DNA from: Enterobacter kobei
Lineage (GTDB): Bacteria; Pseudomonadota; Gammaproteobacteria; Enterobacterales; Enterobacteriaceae
DNA: 64,000 nucleotides
Direction of reading: 5' to 3'
Assembly: GCF_018323985.1 (NCBI RefSeq)
Contig: NZ_AP024590.1
Location: 1,364,001 to 1,428,000, forward strand
Below the pieces are notes generated by a model that saw only the letters and a list, made by a program, of their open reading frames with translations, made no database searches and was not told the origin of the DNA. Positions 9,474 to 21,502 of the stretch are shown here, piece after piece. Both the position numbers and the translations under genes were made by a program. Each line of letters opens with the position of its first letter. Position 1 is the stretch's first letter.

Positions 9474-10715
9474 ATGAACCGACAATCCTGGCTGCTTAAT
9501 ATGAGCCTGCTGAAAACCCACCCGGCGTTCCGCGCGGTGTTTATCGCCCGCTTTATCTCCATTTTATCCCTCGGTTTACTGGGCGTCGGCGTGCCGGTGC
9601 AGATCCAGTCAATGACCCATTCCAGCGCGCTGGTGGGGCTTGCGGTCACCCTGACCGGCGGGGCGATGTTTGTCGGGCTGATGGTGGGCGGCGTGCTGGC
9701 GGATCGCTACGAGCGTAAGCGTCTGATCCTGATTGCGCGCGGCACCTGCGGTCTGGGTTTTATCGGTCTGGCCCTGAATGCGGCGCTGCCGGAACCCTCG
9801 CTTATCGCCATTTACCTGCTCGGCCTGTGGGACGGTTTTTTTGGCGCGCTCGGCGTGACGGCGCTGCTGGCGGCGACGCCTGCGCTGGTCGGGCGTGAAA
9901 ATCTGATGCAGGCTGGCGCGATCACCATGCTGACCGTGCGTCTGGGATCGGTAATTTCCCCGCTGTGCGGCGGCCTGCTGCTCGCCTCCGGCGGCGTGGT
10001 GTGGAACTACGGGCTGGCGGCGGCGGGAACCTTTATCACCACTCTGACGCTGCTGCGTTTACCGCTGCTGCCCCCACCGCCGCAGCCGCGGGAACATCCG
10101 CTGAAATCCCTGCTGGCGGCGTTTCAGTTTTTACTGCGTAGCCCGCTGATTGGCGGGATCGCATTACTGGGCGGGCTGCTGACCATGGCGAGCGCCGTGC
10201 GGGTGCTCTATCCGGCGCTGGCGGTGAACTGGCAGATGTCGGCATCGGAAATTGGTCTGCTGTATGCCGCGGTCCCGCTCGGCGCGGCGCTGGGGGCGCT
10301 GACCAGCGGTAATATGGCGCAGCGTTCGCGTCCGGGGGCAATCATGCTGTGTACCACCGTCGCCGCCTTTGTGGCAGTGGCGCTGTTCAGCCTGATGCCG
10401 GTCTGGGGGCTGGGCGTATTTTTCCTCGCGCTCTTTGGCTGGCTGAGCGCGGTAAGTTCGCTTCTGCAGTACACGCTGATCCAGACGCAGACGCCCGAGG
10501 CGATGCTCGGGCGCATAAACGGTTTATGGACGGCGCAGAACGTGACCGGCGACGCCATTGGCGCGGCATTGCTCGGTGGCATGGGGGCGCTGATGACGCC
10601 AGCCGCTTCCGCCAGTCTCGGCGGCTGGGTGCTGGCGGTCATCGGACTGCTGCTGGTGGTGGTACTGAAAGAATTACGGCGTTTTCATCAGCCAAACAGC
10701 GTGGCAAACCGCTGA
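9474..10715 (+). CDS. entS: Enterobactin exporter EntS (MFS)
   Basis: Major facilitator superfamily protein of 413 residues from the chosen start, which exports enterobactin across the inner membrane. About 12 hydrophobic segments are present, with the MFS loop motif [12 protein letters not shown] near residue 76 and the conserved [21 protein letters not shown] in the C-terminal half. The ATG at 9474 gives [20 protein letters not shown], matching E. coli EntS; an in-frame ATG at 9447 would add nine residues and cannot be excluded. Its last 28 bases overlap the end of fepB on the other strand. Confidence 0.95.
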   Translation: MNRQSWLLNMSLLKTHPAFRAVFIARFISILSLGLLGVGVPVQIQSMTHSSALVGLAVTLTGGAMFVGLMVGGVLADRYERKRLILIARGTCGLGFIGLALNAALPEPSLIAIYLLGLWDGFFGALGVTALLAATPALVGRENLMQAGAITMLTVRLGSVISPLCGGLLLASGGVVWNYGLAAAGTFITTLTLLRLPLLPPPPQPREHPLKSLLAAFQFLLRSPLIGGIALLGGLLTMASAVRVLYPALAVNWQMSASEIGLLYAAVPLGAALGALTSGNMAQRSRPGAIMLCTTVAAFVAVALFSLMPVWGLGVFFLALFGWLSAVSSLLQYTLIQTQTPEAMLGRINGLWTAQNVTGDAIGAALLGGMGALMTPAASASLGGWVLAVIGLLLVVVLKELRRFHQPNSVANR

Positions 10716-11647
10716 AGCAGCAGGGTCGCGCTGTAGAAATCAAGGCGGAAAGTTTCGCTGCCCAGCGCGTAAACGCGTTGGTTTTTCACCGCGCTGAGAT
10801 GGCTCAACAGCGGGTTGGCCTCGAGGGCGGCGGCGTCTTTATCGTCATTGGCGAACAAAAACAGCGCTTCACCGTTTAATCCCGCCGCCAGGTTTTCGCC
10901 GCCCAGCTGCACGATGTCATGACGTTTGCCCTGGCTCTGGCTGGCGTTCAGCCCGTCCGGCAGGGTGGCGAGCGTAAAGCCGAGCTGAGCTAAAAGCTGC
11001 CCCTGCGCGGAATCTTTTGTCCACAGATTGGCGCTGTGCGCTGCCCGGTTATACACCAACGCGCTCACCGGCTGTGGCGGCAGGGTGATTTTTTGCTTCA
11101 CCGCCGCCAGCTGCGTGCTGAATTCGTCGATGCGCGCCTGCGCCTGTTTCTCCTGTCCGGTGATCTCCCCGAGCTGCGTCAGCAGAGCCTGCCAGCTTTT
11201 ATCGTCGTAATTGATAACCAGCGTCGGCGCGATGGCGGAGAACTGATCGTATAACGCCAGCGCCGAGTCGCCGCCGGTGGCGCTGACGAGGATCAAATCG
11301 GGCATCTGCGCCGCCACGGCTTCCGCGCTGGCCTCGCCGATATAGAGCCGGGACACCTGGCGCTGCTTCGCAACTTTGCCCCACTGACGCAGGAAGCCTT
11401 GATCGTCGGCAAAGCGGTTATTCGGCGAAGTGGCACCGCTGGCGATCACTGGCGCATCAATGGCAAGAAGCGATCCGGTAAGCGTTACGCTGGTGGAAAC
11501 AATGCGCAGCGGTTTGCTTTCCAGAGTGTGCATTCCCCGGCTGTCAGCCACCTGACGCGGCCATCCGGCGGCGTGGCTTGCGGAAAGTCCTAAAACAAAA
11601 AGGCTGAGCGCAAGCACAGCATGAAAGCGTAACCAGGCACATCTCAC
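10688..11647 (-). CDS. fepB: Periplasmic ferric enterobactin-binding protein FepB
   Basis: Substrate-binding protein of 319 residues that delivers ferric enterobactin to FepD-FepG. A signal peptide (hydrophobic residues about 8-24 ending SHAA) is followed by mature sequence beginning [10 protein letters not shown]. The class III binding-protein fold is suggested by the [18 protein letters not shown] and [21 protein letters not shown] segments. It is convergent with entS, with 3' ends overlapping by 28 bases, and divergent from entC. Confidence 0.96.
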   Translation of the reverse strand: MRCAWLRFHAVLALSLFVLGLSASHAAGWPRQVADSRGMHTLESKPLRIVSTSVTLTGSLLAIDAPVIASGATSPNNRFADDQGFLRQWGKVAKQRQVSRLYIGEASAEAVAAQMPDLILVSATGGDSALALYDQFSAIAPTLVINYDDKSWQALLTQLGEITGQEKQAQARIDEFSTQLAAVKQKITLPPQPVSALVYNRAAHSANLWTKDSAQGQLLAQLGFTLATLPDGLNASQSQGKRHDIVQLGGENLAAGLNGEALFLFANDDKDAAALEANPLLSHLSAVKNQRVYALGSETFRLDFYSATLLLQRFATLFG

Positions 11648-11672
11648 GGCGTTATATCCTGTATTCGTTGTA

Positions 11673-11691
11673 GTTAATGCTTCTCATTTTC
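11673..11691 (-). promoter_or_regulatory. Fur-box-like site upstream of fepB
   Basis: Read on the minus strand this is GAAAATGAGAAGCATTAAC, matching 15 of 19 positions of the Fur consensus. It lies 26 bases upstream of the fepB start codon. Confidence 0.6.
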
Positions 11692-11786
11692 ATCATTGTG
11701 TGACGCGGATGCAAGCGTTTGACGCAGAAGATGCATCAACCAGAGTTGACACTGCTGACAATACCTTTTAGCTTACCGACCAAAAT

Positions 11787-11805
11787 ATAAATGATAATTA
11801 TTCTT
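11787..11805 (+). promoter_or_regulatory. Fur-box-like site upstream of entC
   Basis: The sequence ATAAATGATAATTATTCTT contains the ATGATAATTATT core of a Fur box and lies about 30 bases before the entC ATG. It fits iron control of entCEBAH. Confidence 0.7.
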
Positions 11806-11833
11806 AATGCCTTTATCATTTTCGGAGGAAGAT

Positions 11834-13009
11834 ATGGATACGTCAGTGGCAGAGGGGATCGCGCAGCGTACAAACGCGTTGTCGCCTGACCGGTTTTTCT
11901 TTATGTCGCCATACCGCAGCTTTACCACGTCCGGCTGCTTTGCGCGCTTCTCAGAGCCTGCCGTTAACGGCGACGATCTGAACAGCCCGTTCCAGCGCAA
12001 ACTGGCCGGGGCGTTTGCTGAGGCGAAAGCGCAGGGCATTGCAAAACCGGTGATGGTGGGGGCGATCCCGTTTGATACGACGCAGCCGTCGGCGCTCTTT
12101 ATCCCGCAGTCGTGGCAGACGTTCACCCGTCCGGCAAAGCAGCATTCAGCGCGCTATTTCCAGGGCAGCCCGACGCCGAACGTCGTAGCACGGCAGGCCA
12201 TTCCGGAGCAGGACACCTTTATGGCGATGGTGGCTGAAGCCGCACGCCTGACCGCGACGCCAGACGTTGACAAAGTGGTGCTCTCCCGACTGATTGATAT
12301 CGCCACCGACGCCCGTGTCGACAGCGGAGCGCTGCTGGAGCGCCTGATCGCGCAAAACCCGGCGAGCTTTAACTTCCACGTTCCGCTGCCGGATGGCGGC
12401 GTGCTGCTCGGTGCCAGCCCTGAACTGCTGTTGCGTAAAGAAAATGAGCGGTTCAGTTCACTGCCGCTGGCCGGTTCGGCCCGCCGTCAGCCGGATGACA
12501 TGCTGGATCGCGAAGCCGGTAACAAACTGCTGGCCTCGGAAAAAGATCGTTACGAGCATGATTTAGTGGTGCAGGCGATGAAAACCGTCCTCACCCCACG
12601 CAGCCGGGAGCTGGCGATCCCGGCCTCGCCGCAACTGGTGAACACGCCGACGCTGTGGCATCTCGCCACGCCTGTTGAAGGCCGCGCCGCGGACCAGGAA
12701 AACGCGCTGTCGCTGGCCTGTCTGTTGCACCCGACCCCGGCGCTAAGCGGCTTCCCGCATCAGGTGGCGAAGCGCATCATCGCCAAGCTTGAGCCGTTTA
12801 ACCGTGAGCTGTTTGGCGGCATCGTCGGCTGGTGTGATGACCAGGGCAACGGCGAATGGGTGGTGACCATCCGCTGTGCGCGGATCCACGATCGTAATGT
12901 TCGCCTGTTTGCCGGGGCGGGCATTGTGCCTGCGTCCTCTCCGGCGGCGGAGTGGCGCGAAACCGGCGTCAAACTCTCCACCATGCTTAACGTTTTTGGT
13001 CTGAATTAA
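11834..13009 (+). CDS. entC: Isochorismate synthase EntC
   Basis: Converts chorismate to isochorismate, the first step toward 2,3-dihydroxybenzoate. At 391 residues it equals E. coli EntC. Chorismate-binding family motifs include DKVVLSRLI, LLGASPELLLRK, PLAGSARRQ, GFPHQVA and RLFAGAGIVPASSP at the C-terminal end. The ATG at 11834 has a GGAGGAA ribosome site; an in-frame ATG at 11807 lies beside the Fur box and is rejected. It is the first gene of entCEBAH. Confidence 0.97.
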   Translation: MDTSVAEGIAQRTNALSPDRFFFMSPYRSFTTSGCFARFSEPAVNGDDLNSPFQRKLAGAFAEAKAQGIAKPVMVGAIPFDTTQPSALFIPQSWQTFTRPAKQHSARYFQGSPTPNVVARQAIPEQDTFMAMVAEAARLTATPDVDKVVLSRLIDIATDARVDSGALLERLIAQNPASFNFHVPLPDGGVLLGASPELLLRKENERFSSLPLAGSARRQPDDMLDREAGNKLLASEKDRYEHDLVVQAMKTVLTPRSRELAIPASPQLVNTPTLWHLATPVEGRAADQENALSLACLLHPTPALSGFPHQVAKRIIAKLEPFNRELFGGIVGWCDDQGNGEWVVTIRCARIHDRNVRLFAGAGIVPASSPAAEWRETGVKLSTMLNVFGLN

Positions 13010-13018
13010 GGAGCGATC

Positions 13019-14629
13019 ATGACCCTTCCTTTTACCCGCTGGCCGGACGAGTTTGCCCGCCGCTATCGTGAAAAAGGCTACTGGCAGGATCTGCCGCTGA
13101 CCGACATTCTTACCCGTCATGGGCAATCCGATCGCCCGGCGGTGATTGAAGGCGAGCGCACGCTGAGCTACCGCGAACTGGATCAGGCGTCCGATAACCT
13201 CGCCTGCAGCCTGCATCAGCGCGGCCTCCGACGCGGCGACACCGCGCTGGTACAGCTGGGCAACGTGGTGGAATTTTACATCACCTTTTTTGCGCTGCTC
13301 AAAATGGGCGTCGCGCCGGTCAATGCGCTGTTCAGCCATCAGCAGAGTGAACTCAATGCCTATGCCGCGCAGATCCGCCCGGCGCTGGTCATTGCCGACC
13401 GCGAACACAAACTGTTCCAGGATGACAGCTTCCTCAATAAATTTGTGGCCGAACATGCCAGCGTGCGCGAGGTACTGCTGCGTAATGACCAGGGTAAGCA
13501 GGCGTTACAGGCGGCGATAACCCGTCCGGCTGACGGTACGCCTCTGCTGCCGACCCCGGCCGATGAAGTGGCGTTTTTCCAGCTGTCCGGCGGCAGCACC
13601 GGCAAGCCAAAGCTCATCCCGCGCACCCACAACGACTACTACTACAGCATTCGCCGCAGCAACGAGATCTGCGAATTTACCGCCAATACCCGCTACCTGT
13701 GCGCGCTGCCTGCCGCCCATAACTATCCGCTCAGCTCCCCCGGCGCGCTGGGCGTGTTCCTCGCCCAGGGTTGCGTGGTGCTGGCCGCGGATCCGAGCGC
13801 CACGCTCTGCTTCCCGTTAATTGAAAAGCATCAGATCAACGTCACCGCGCTGGTGCCGCCCGCCGTCAGCCTGTGGTTGCAGGCGATTGCCGAGTGGGGC
13901 AGCAATGCACAACTGGCCTCGCTGAAACTGTTGCAGGTGGGCGGAGCGCGCCTGTCGGCTACCCTTGCCGCCCGCATTCCGGCGGAAATCGGCTGTCAGT
14001 TACAGCAGGTATTCGGCATGGCGGAAGGGCTGGTGAACTATACCCGTCTGGATGACGGCCCGGCGCGGGTGAATCACACCCAGGGCCGTCCGATGTGCCC
14101 GGACGATGAAGTGTGGGTCGCCGATGAACACGGCAATCCGCTGCCGACCGGCGACGTGGGCCGCCTGATGACTCGCGGCCCGTACACCTTCCGCGGCTAC
14201 TTTAACAGCCCGGAGCACAACGCCAGCGCCTTTGACGCCAACGGTTTTTACTGTTCGGGCGATCTGATTTCCATTGACGCCGACGGCTATATCACCGTGC
14301 AGGGGCGGGAAAAAGATCAGATTAACCGGGGCGGGGAAAAGATCGCCGCCGAAGAGATTGAAAACCTGCTGCTGCGCCATCCGGCGGTGATCCATGCCGC
14401 GCTGGTGAGCATGGAAGACAGCCTGCTGGGCGAGAAAAGCTGCGCGTATCTGGTGGTGCGCCAGCCGGTGCGCCCGGTGGAGATACGCCGTTTTCTGCGC
14501 GAGCAGGGCGTCGCGGAATTTAAGCTGCCGGATCGCGTGAAGTGCGTGGACGCGCTGCCGCTGACCCCGGTCGGCAAAGTAGATAAGAAGACACTGCGTC
14601 ACATGCTGGCTGAACAGTCACAGGCGTAA
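13019..14629 (+). CDS. entE: 2,3-dihydroxybenzoate-AMP ligase EntE
   Basis: Adenylates 2,3-dihydroxybenzoate and loads it onto the EntB carrier domain. The 536-residue length is identical to E. coli. Adenylate-forming motifs are [18 protein letters not shown] (about residue 187), the aryl-acid-type [12 protein letters not shown], and the C-terminal [14 protein letters not shown] hinge, with the catalytic Lys in [10 protein letters not shown] near the end. It starts 9 bases after entC and ends 13 bases before entB. Confidence 0.97.
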   Translation: MTLPFTRWPDEFARRYREKGYWQDLPLTDILTRHGQSDRPAVIEGERTLSYRELDQASDNLACSLHQRGLRRGDTALVQLGNVVEFYITFFALLKMGVAPVNALFSHQQSELNAYAAQIRPALVIADREHKLFQDDSFLNKFVAEHASVREVLLRNDQGKQALQAAITRPADGTPLLPTPADEVAFFQLSGGSTGKPKLIPRTHNDYYYSIRRSNEICEFTANTRYLCALPAAHNYPLSSPGALGVFLAQGCVVLAADPSATLCFPLIEKHQINVTALVPPAVSLWLQAIAEWGSNAQLASLKLLQVGGARLSATLAARIPAEIGCQLQQVFGMAEGLVNYTRLDDGPARVNHTQGRPMCPDDEVWVADEHGNPLPTGDVGRLMTRGPYTFRGYFNSPEHNASAFDANGFYCSGDLISIDADGYITVQGREKDQINRGGEKIAAEEIENLLLRHPAVIHAALVSMEDSLLGEKSCAYLVVRQPVRPVEIRRFLREQGVAEFKLPDRVKCVDALPLTPVGKVDKKTLRHMLAEQSQA

Positions 14630-14642
14630 TACTGGAGAAGAG

Positions 14643-15493
14643 ATGGCTATCCCAAAATTAACCGGCTATGCGCTGCCCGCCGCGGCAGAAATCCCGCACA
14701 ACAAAGTGAACTGGGCCTTTGAGCCTGAGCGTGCCGCACTGCTTATCCACGATATGCAGGATTATTTCGTCAATTTCTGGGGCGATAACTGCCCGATGAT
14801 GGAGCAGGTGGTGGCGAACATCGCCGCGCTGCGCCAGTTCTGCAAACAGCAGGGCATTCCGGTCTATTACACCGCGCAGCCCAAAGAGCAGAGCGACGAA
14901 GATCGCGCGCTGCTGAATGACATGTGGGGACCGGGCCTGACCCGCAAACCGGAAGAACAACAGGTGGTGGCGGCCCTTGCGCCGGACGCGGATGACACCG
15001 TGCTGGTGAAGTGGCGCTACAGCGCGTTTCACCGCTCTCCGCTTGAGCAGATGCTGAAGGCGACCGGGCGCAACCAGTTGCTCATCACCGGCGTCTATGC
15101 GCACATCGGCTGCATGACCACCGCCACCGACGCCTTTATGCGTGACATCAAGCCGTTTATGGTCGCCGACGCGCTGGCGGATTTCAGCCGCGACGAACAC
15201 CTGATGGCGCTTAACTATGTGGCCGGGCGTTCAGGCCGCGTGGTGATGACCGACGACCTGCTGCCGGTACCGGGCAGTCTTGCCGCACTACGCGCACAGA
15301 TCCTGCCGCTGCTTGATGAGTCTGACGTGCCGCTGGATGATGACAACCTGATCGATTACGGTCTGGATTCCGTGCGCATGATGGCGCTCGCCGCCCGCTG
15401 GCGCAAAGTCTACAGCGACATTGATTTTGTCATGCTGGCGAAAAATCCCACCCTTGCGGCCTGGTGGGCACTGCTCTCCCGCGAGGTGAAATA

Positions 15494-15494
<1 letters not shown>
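14643..15494 (+). CDS. entB: Isochorismatase / aryl carrier protein EntB
   Basis: Bifunctional protein of 283 residues. The N-terminal isochorismatase domain (about 1-205), with ALLIHDMQDYFV and GVYAHIGCMTTATDAF, turns isochorismate into 2,3-dihydro-DHB. The C-terminal aryl carrier domain has its phosphopantetheine Ser at residue 243 in YGLDSVRMM and carries DHB from EntE to EntF. Its TAA stop shares a base with the entA ATG. Confidence 0.97.
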
Positions 15495-16665
<1,171 letters not shown>

Positions 16666-16743
16666 TTTTCCCTTCACCCAGGGACAGGGATAACACCGGA
16701 CCGTCCCCTCTCCCGTCGGGAGAGGGGCAGGGTGAGGGGAAAA
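16666..16743. repeat. CCCTCACCC/CCCTCTCCC palindrome
   Basis: An outer inverted repeat (TTTTCCCTTCACCC / GGGTGAGGGGAAAA) encloses an inner one (CCCCTCTCCC / GGGAGAGGGG). It sits between the convergent entH and M20 peptidase genes and could act as a two-way terminator. It belongs to the same family as the elements at 21503, 50906 and 53257. Confidence 0.8.
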
Positions 16744-16745
16744 CC

Positions 16746-17858
16746 TCAGAGCATGGATACAATCCGCTTCAACAGGCGGATCCGCGGCGCGATGGAGGCG
16801 ATATCCAGCCATTCCGCCGGACTGTGAAAGCCTGCGCCGACCGGGCCTAAGCCGTCCAGCGTCGGTATGCCGAGCGCGGCTATATGGTTGGCGTCGCTGC
16901 CGCCGCCCACTGCCTGCCAGCTCACCGGAATACCTTCTGCCTCCCCGGCTTTTTCCACCAGCGCCATCAGGGCGGCGGTGCCGTCGCTTGCCGCCATCGC
17001 CGGTTTGTAGTTAAGACGCGTCAGCGTGGTGGTAACTCCCTCAAGAAAACCTTCCGCACACAGCGCTTCCAGCCGGGCGTGGACGCGATCGTATTCGCTG
17101 TTTTCCCAGTAGCGCAGATCAAGCTCGGCCGTGGCGCGATCCGCCACCACGTTAGACGCGCTGCCGCCGCTGACCACCCCCATATTCAGCGTAGTGCCGC
17201 GCGGCATATCGGCCAGCGCGTTAATGGCGATCACCGCATTTGCCAGCGCGGTGATCGCAGAGCGGCCTTTCTCCGGATCGTTACCCGCATGGGCGGCGAC
17301 GCCGCTGAAGGTCAGCTGATAACCTGCCAGCCCCTTACGCGCTTTCACCAGCGAACCGTCGGCGCGCGCCGCTTCGCATACCAGCACCGCCCGCGCATTA
17401 CGGGCAAGGCCGCTGAGCCAGGCGTCCGAATACACCGATCCGGTCTCTTCATCCGGGTTCATCGCCACCGCAATGCTGAGCCGATTTTTATCGGCGGCGG
17501 AAAGCTCACGCATCGCCCAGAGAATATTCAGCAGGCCGCTTTTCATGTCCGACACGCCAGGCCCGTACAGGCGGCTGTCGTCACGGCTCATCGGGCGTTC
17601 GGCCACGGTGCCTGCGGGGAACACCGTGTCCATGTGGCCGACCAGCAGCACATCATAATGAGTGGCCTGTGGCTGATTCGTCACCAGCAGGCCCGGTCCC
17701 ACCGCGTTACCGAGGTCTACTTCCGTGACGTGCCAGCCTTCCTGACGCCACAGCGCCGCCAGCGTATTGGCGACCTGCGCCACGCCGTGCACCGTTTGCG
17801 TGCCGCAGTCAACGTTGACCAGGCTTTCCAGTTCAGCAATATAGTGTTCGATATTCAT
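16746..17858 (-). CDS. M20-family metallopeptidase (CPG2/ArgE-like)
   Basis: Cytosolic zinc hydrolase of 370 residues, probably a di- or carboxypeptidase or amidohydrolase; substrate unknown. Metal-site segments of the family are present: LLVGHMDTVF, YGPGVSDMKSG, AMNPDEETGS with the catalytic/metal glutamates, VCEAARADG, and GAGFHSPAE near the end. The dimerisation domain lies at about residues 175-285, with SGVAAHAGNDPEKGRSAI. No signal peptide is seen. It begins 13 bases after yjiG, so it is read as the last gene of yjiH-yjiG-M20. In E. coli the yjiH-yjiG pair neighbours iadA, another dipeptidase, which suggests a shared peptide-use role by inference. Confidence 0.85.
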   Translation of the reverse strand: MNIEHYIAELESLVNVDCGTQTVHGVAQVANTLAALWRQEGWHVTEVDLGNAVGPGLLVTNQPQATHYDVLLVGHMDTVFPAGTVAERPMSRDDSRLYGPGVSDMKSGLLNILWAMRELSAADKNRLSIAVAMNPDEETGSVYSDAWLSGLARNARAVLVCEAARADGSLVKARKGLAGYQLTFSGVAAHAGNDPEKGRSAITALANAVIAINALADMPRGTTLNMGVVSGGSASNVVADRATAELDLRYWENSEYDRVHARLEALCAEGFLEGVTTTLTRLNYKPAMAASDGTAALMALVEKAGEAEGIPVSWQAVGGGSDANHIAALGIPTLDGLGPVGAGFHSPAEWLDIASIAPRIRLLKRIVSML

Positions 17859-17871
17859 AAGACGTCCTGTT

Positions 17872-18339
17872 CTAGATAATGATACGCATCAGTAACATAG
17901 CGATGAAGGCGTTGATGACCGAGATGACAATCATCAGCGGAATACGGCGCGCGCTGGTGCCGATCACGCCGAGAATACGCCCGAGGTACTGTACCTGCGA
18001 GCCCATCAGATAAATGGCCGGGGCCATGATCGCCAGATGTTCGCCGGTGATAATGCCCTTATCGAATAAGCCAATGGCGACGCCGATACCGCCGCCCATC
18101 GACATCCAGCCGCCGATCAGCACCGCCGCCGCTTCGCCCGGCAGGCCGAATAGCCCCATCAGCGGGGAGAAAAGCAGCCCCATGCCTTTCAGCGCGCCGG
18201 TGATCTCCAGCGCTTTGATGATGATAAAGGCCATCACCACGTTGGGCAGCGTGCTGGTGGTGGCGATATTCCAGCCCTTGCGCGCGCCCGCAACAAACAC
18301 ATCGGTAATAACAGGATTAGATGTTGGATGGCTCATCAT
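17872..18339 (-). CDS. yjiG: YjiG-family inner-membrane protein
   Basis: Membrane protein of 155 residues with the nucleoside-recognition (Gate) domain; function unproven. The NVVMAFIIIKALEITG, LPGEAAAVLIGGWMSMGGG and YLMGSQVQYLGR segments match E. coli YjiG. The ATG at 18339 overlaps the yjiH stop as ATGA and has AAGGAG five bases upstream; a second ATG at 18336 would work equally well. A longer open frame to 18441 lies inside yjiH and is rejected. Confidence 0.88.
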   Translation of the reverse strand: MMSHPTSNPVITDVFVAGARKGWNIATTSTLPNVVMAFIIIKALEITGALKGMGLLFSPLMGLFGLPGEAAAVLIGGWMSMGGGIGVAIGLFDKGIITGEHLAIMAPAIYLMGSQVQYLGRILGVIGTSARRIPLMIVISVINAFIAMLLMRIII

Positions 18340-19043
18340 GCCGCTCCTTGTGCAGTGATGCTTTTTTTGTGCGTAAAGCGAATAAACAGGCGCATCAGGT
18401 TCGCGCCGACAATTTTCATCACGAACATCACCAGAATACACATGCCGATGGAGGTGGGTACGGCGGCGGTGCCATCGGCGGCGATCAGCGTAAAAAGGAT
18501 CGCCCCGGAGGAGAAAAAGTTAGTGATCATTGCCCCGGCGGAAAACTGGAACATGGCGAAAACGTCTTTTTCGCTGTCATCCAGCAGGCCCTCATCCGCC
18601 AGATTACGGGTTAAGGACGCGCCGACATCGGTGCTTTGCAGGCTGCCGATCAGCGCCAGTCCGGTCGTACCCGGCAGGCCCAGCAACGGGCGCAGCAGCG
18701 GCGTTAACAGACGGCGGGCGGCATTCAGCGCGCCATAATGCTCCAGCACGTTAATCATCCCCAGCGCGAACATGACCGCCGGGATCAGCCCAAGGGCGAA
18801 CAGAAAGCCGTCCATCGCGCCGTGGCCGCCCACACCACGAAAGGCGCTGGTGGTGGTTTTCAGCACATCGCCGTTCTGACTGACGCCGGACACCACTTTG
18901 CCAAACGCCCCATTCAGGGTGGTGAAATCAAATACCCCGTACCATTCTTTGCCGCCCAGCAGCCCTGAAAAAAACACGGCCGCAAAGGCCAGCGCAAAGT
19001 ACGCCACCGGACCCGCTTTACGATCATCTTGCGTTACATCCAT
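18336..19043 (-). CDS. yjiH: YjiH-family inner-membrane protein
   Basis: Membrane protein of 235 residues with a Gate domain, the partner of YjiG; the pair probably forms one transporter or channel, by family inference. Several hydrophobic helices are present with GSLQSTDVGASLTRNLADEG and FQFSAGAMITNFFSSGAILF between them. The ATG at 19043 is chosen because AAGGAG lies 7 bases upstream and MDVTQDDRKAG is the likely start; the open frame reaches back to 19073. Confidence 0.88.
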   Translation of the reverse strand: MDVTQDDRKAGPVAYFALAFAAVFFSGLLGGKEWYGVFDFTTLNGAFGKVVSGVSQNGDVLKTTTSAFRGVGGHGAMDGFLFALGLIPAVMFALGMINVLEHYGALNAARRLLTPLLRPLLGLPGTTGLALIGSLQSTDVGASLTRNLADEGLLDDSEKDVFAMFQFSAGAMITNFFSSGAILFTLIAADGTAAVPTSIGMCILVMFVMKIVGANLMRLFIRFTHKKSITAQGAA

Positions 19044-19394
19044 TTGCTTCTCCTTGATTACATAAATCCTCATTAAGCGAAGGGATTATCCGGTATCAGA
19101 CCGCTGAAAACCGTGAAGCAAGCCGTTGATGCATATTGATAATTGCCAAAAAGCCATAAATCAGAATAGCGACCGAGGTTGTACCAGCTGGCGGGATGCG
19201 CCGAAAGGTTACGCCGGTGGACAAACACGGCGGCTGTTGCAGCCTGACGGCACGTGCAGAGTGATCGCCGTAACACTGTGAAGTAAATAGCTGGCGCTGG
19301 CAGGCGTTTTTAAGGTTTCAACATTGTTAAAAACATGAGGTTGATATAGATACAAAATGTAACATCTCTCTGTCTCAGCCAACGGATACCGAAT
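19044..19394. other. Divergent intergenic region yjiH/cstA
   Basis: This 351-base gap holds the promoters of two diverging units. No gene was recognised. AGTGA-TCGCCG-TAACA at 19260-19275 matches 8 of 10 positions of a CRP half-site pair and is about 120 bases before cstA, which is CRP-dependent in E. coli; the match is weak. No IHF, terminator or small-RNA-like structure stood out. Confidence 0.4.
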
Positions 19395-21500
19395 ATGCAA
19401 AATTCAGGGAAATACCTCATATGGGCCGCGCTCTCTGTTATTGGCGCCTTCGCCCTGGGCTATATCGCATTAAACCGTGGTGAACAGATCAACGCCCTGT
19501 GGATTGTGGTGGCGGCGGTCTGCATTTATCTGATTGCTTATCGTTTTTACGGACAGTACATCGCCCGCACGGTGCTGGCGGTGGACGCCACGCGCATGAC
19601 GCCTGCGGTGCGGCATAACGACGGGCTGGACTATGTGCCGACCGACAAAAAAGTGCTGTTCGGTCATCATTTTGCCGCGATTGCCGGGGCGGGTCCGCTG
19701 GTGGGACCGGTGCTGGCGGCGCAAATGGGCTATCTGCCGGGGATGATCTGGATCCTCGCCGGCGTCGTGCTGGCAGGGGCCGTCCAGGATTTTATGGTGC
19801 TCTTTGTCTCCACGCGCCGCGACGGACGATCGCTTGGCGAGCTGGTGAAAGAGGAGATGGGGCCGACCGCCGGGGTGATCGCGCTGGTGGCGTGCTTTAT
19901 GATCATGGTGATCATCCTCGCGGTGCTGGCGATGATCGTGGTGAAAGCCCTGACTCACAGCCCCTGGGGCACCTACACCGTCGCCTTTACCATTCCGCTG
20001 GCGCTGTTTATGGGGATCTACATCCGCTATCTACGTCCGGGGCGCATTGGCGAAGTGTCGGTGATTGGCCTGGTGTTTCTGGTGTTCGCCATTATTTCCG
20101 GCGGCTGGGTGGCGGAAAGCCCGACCTGGGCGCCGTACTTTGACTTTACCGGGGTGCAACTGACGTGGATCCTGGTGGGCTACGGCTTTGTGGCGGCGGT
20201 GCTGCCGGTGTGGCTGCTGCTGGCCCCGCGCGATTACCTCTCCACCTTCCTGAAAATTGGCACCATTATCGGGCTGGCAATTGGCATTCTGATCATGCGC
20301 CCGACCCTGACCATGCCCGCGCTGACCAAATTTATCGACGGCACCGGCCCGGTATGGACAGGCAATCTGTTCCCGTTCCTGTTTATCACCATTGCCTGCG
20401 GCGCTGTGTCCGGGTTCCATGCGCTGATCGCCTCCGGCACCACGCCGAAGATGCTGGCTAATGAAAACCAGGCCTGCCTGATCGGTTATGGCGGCATGCT
20501 GATGGAGTCGTTTGTGGCGATCATGGCGCTGGTGTCGGCCTGTATTATCGATCCGGGCGTCTATTTTGCGATGAACAGCCCGATGGCGGTGCTGGCACCC
20601 GCCGGTACGGTGGACGTGGTGGCATCGGCGGCGCAGGTGGTCAGCGGCTGGGGCTTTAGCATCACGCCGGAAACGCTGACGCAAATCGCTAACGAAGTGG
20701 GCGAGCAGTCGATTATTTCCCGCGCGGGCGGCGCACCGACGCTGGCGGTGGGGATGGCGTACATTCTGCACGGTGCGCTTGGCGGCATGATGGACGTGTC
20801 GTTCTGGTATCACTTTGCGATCCTGTTTGAAGCGCTGTTTATCCTGACGGCGGTGGATGCCGGGACCCGTGCAGCGCGCTTTATGTTGCAGGATCTGCTG
20901 GGGGTAATAAGCCCGGGGCTGAAGCGCACCGACTCGTTGCCCGCTAACCTGCTGGCGACAGCGCTCTGCGTGCTGGCGTGGGGGTACTTCCTGCATCAGG
21001 GCGTGGTCGATCCGCTGGGCGGTATCAATACCCTGTGGCCGCTGTTTGGTATCGCCAACCAGATGCTGGCGGGAATGGCGCTGATGCTGTGCGCGGTGGT
21101 GCTGTTCAAAATGAAGCGCCAGCGTTATGCATGGGTGGCGCTGCTGCCCACCTCATGGTTGCTGATCTGCACCCTGACGGCGGGCTGGCAGAAAGCGTTC
21201 AGCCCGGATGCCAAAGTCGGTTTCCTGGCGATCGCCAACCGCTTCCAGGGCATGATCGACAGCGGCAACATCCCGGCGCAATACACCGTTTCGCAGCTGC
21301 GTCAGCTGGTGTTTAACAACCGGCTTGATGCCGGACTGACCATCTTCTTTATGGTGGTTGTGGTGGTGCTGGCGATTTACTCGATTAAAACCGCGCTGGC
21401 AGCGTTGAAGGTGGATCAGCCTACGGCCAGAGAAACGCCGTATGAGCCGATGCCGGAGAACGAGGATCAGATTGTGACGCAGGCGAAAAGCGCGCACTGA
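19395..21500 (+). CDS. cstA: Pyruvate/carbon starvation transporter CstA
   Basis: Inner-membrane transporter of 701 residues, identical in length to E. coli CstA, induced on carbon starvation and reported to carry pyruvate and peptides. Many hydrophobic helices are visible, with the family core [27 protein letters not shown] at about residues 77-100 and conserved [13 protein letters not shown] near residue 343. The following ybdD forms the usual cstA-ybdD pair, matching the btsT-yjiX arrangement. Confidence 0.97.
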   Translation: MQNSGKYLIWAALSVIGAFALGYIALNRGEQINALWIVVAAVCIYLIAYRFYGQYIARTVLAVDATRMTPAVRHNDGLDYVPTDKKVLFGHHFAAIAGAGPLVGPVLAAQMGYLPGMIWILAGVVLAGAVQDFMVLFVSTRRDGRSLGELVKEEMGPTAGVIALVACFMIMVIILAVLAMIVVKALTHSPWGTYTVAFTIPLALFMGIYIRYLRPGRIGEVSVIGLVFLVFAIISGGWVAESPTWAPYFDFTGVQLTWILVGYGFVAAVLPVWLLLAPRDYLSTFLKIGTIIGLAIGILIMRPTLTMPALTKFIDGTGPVWTGNLFPFLFITIACGAVSGFHALIASGTTPKMLANENQACLIGYGGMLMESFVAIMALVSACIIDPGVYFAMNSPMAVLAPAGTVDVVASAAQVVSGWGFSITPETLTQIANEVGEQSIISRAGGAPTLAVGMAYILHGALGGMMDVSFWYHFAILFEALFILTAVDAGTRAARFMLQDLLGVISPGLKRTDSLPANLLATALCVLAWGYFLHQGVVDPLGGINTLWPLFGIANQMLAGMALMLCAVVLFKMKRQRYAWVALLPTSWLLICTLTAGWQKAFSPDAKVGFLAIANRFQGMIDSGNIPAQYTVSQLRQLVFNNRLDAGLTIFFMVVVVVLAIYSIKTALAALKVDQPTARETPYEPMPENEDQIVTQAKSAH

Positions 21501-21502
21501 TA

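Noticed and set aside
17869..17878. GACGTC near the M20 peptidase start as a met box
   Set aside because: Only a short core is present, without tandem 8-mers, and the gene's function gives no link to methionine.
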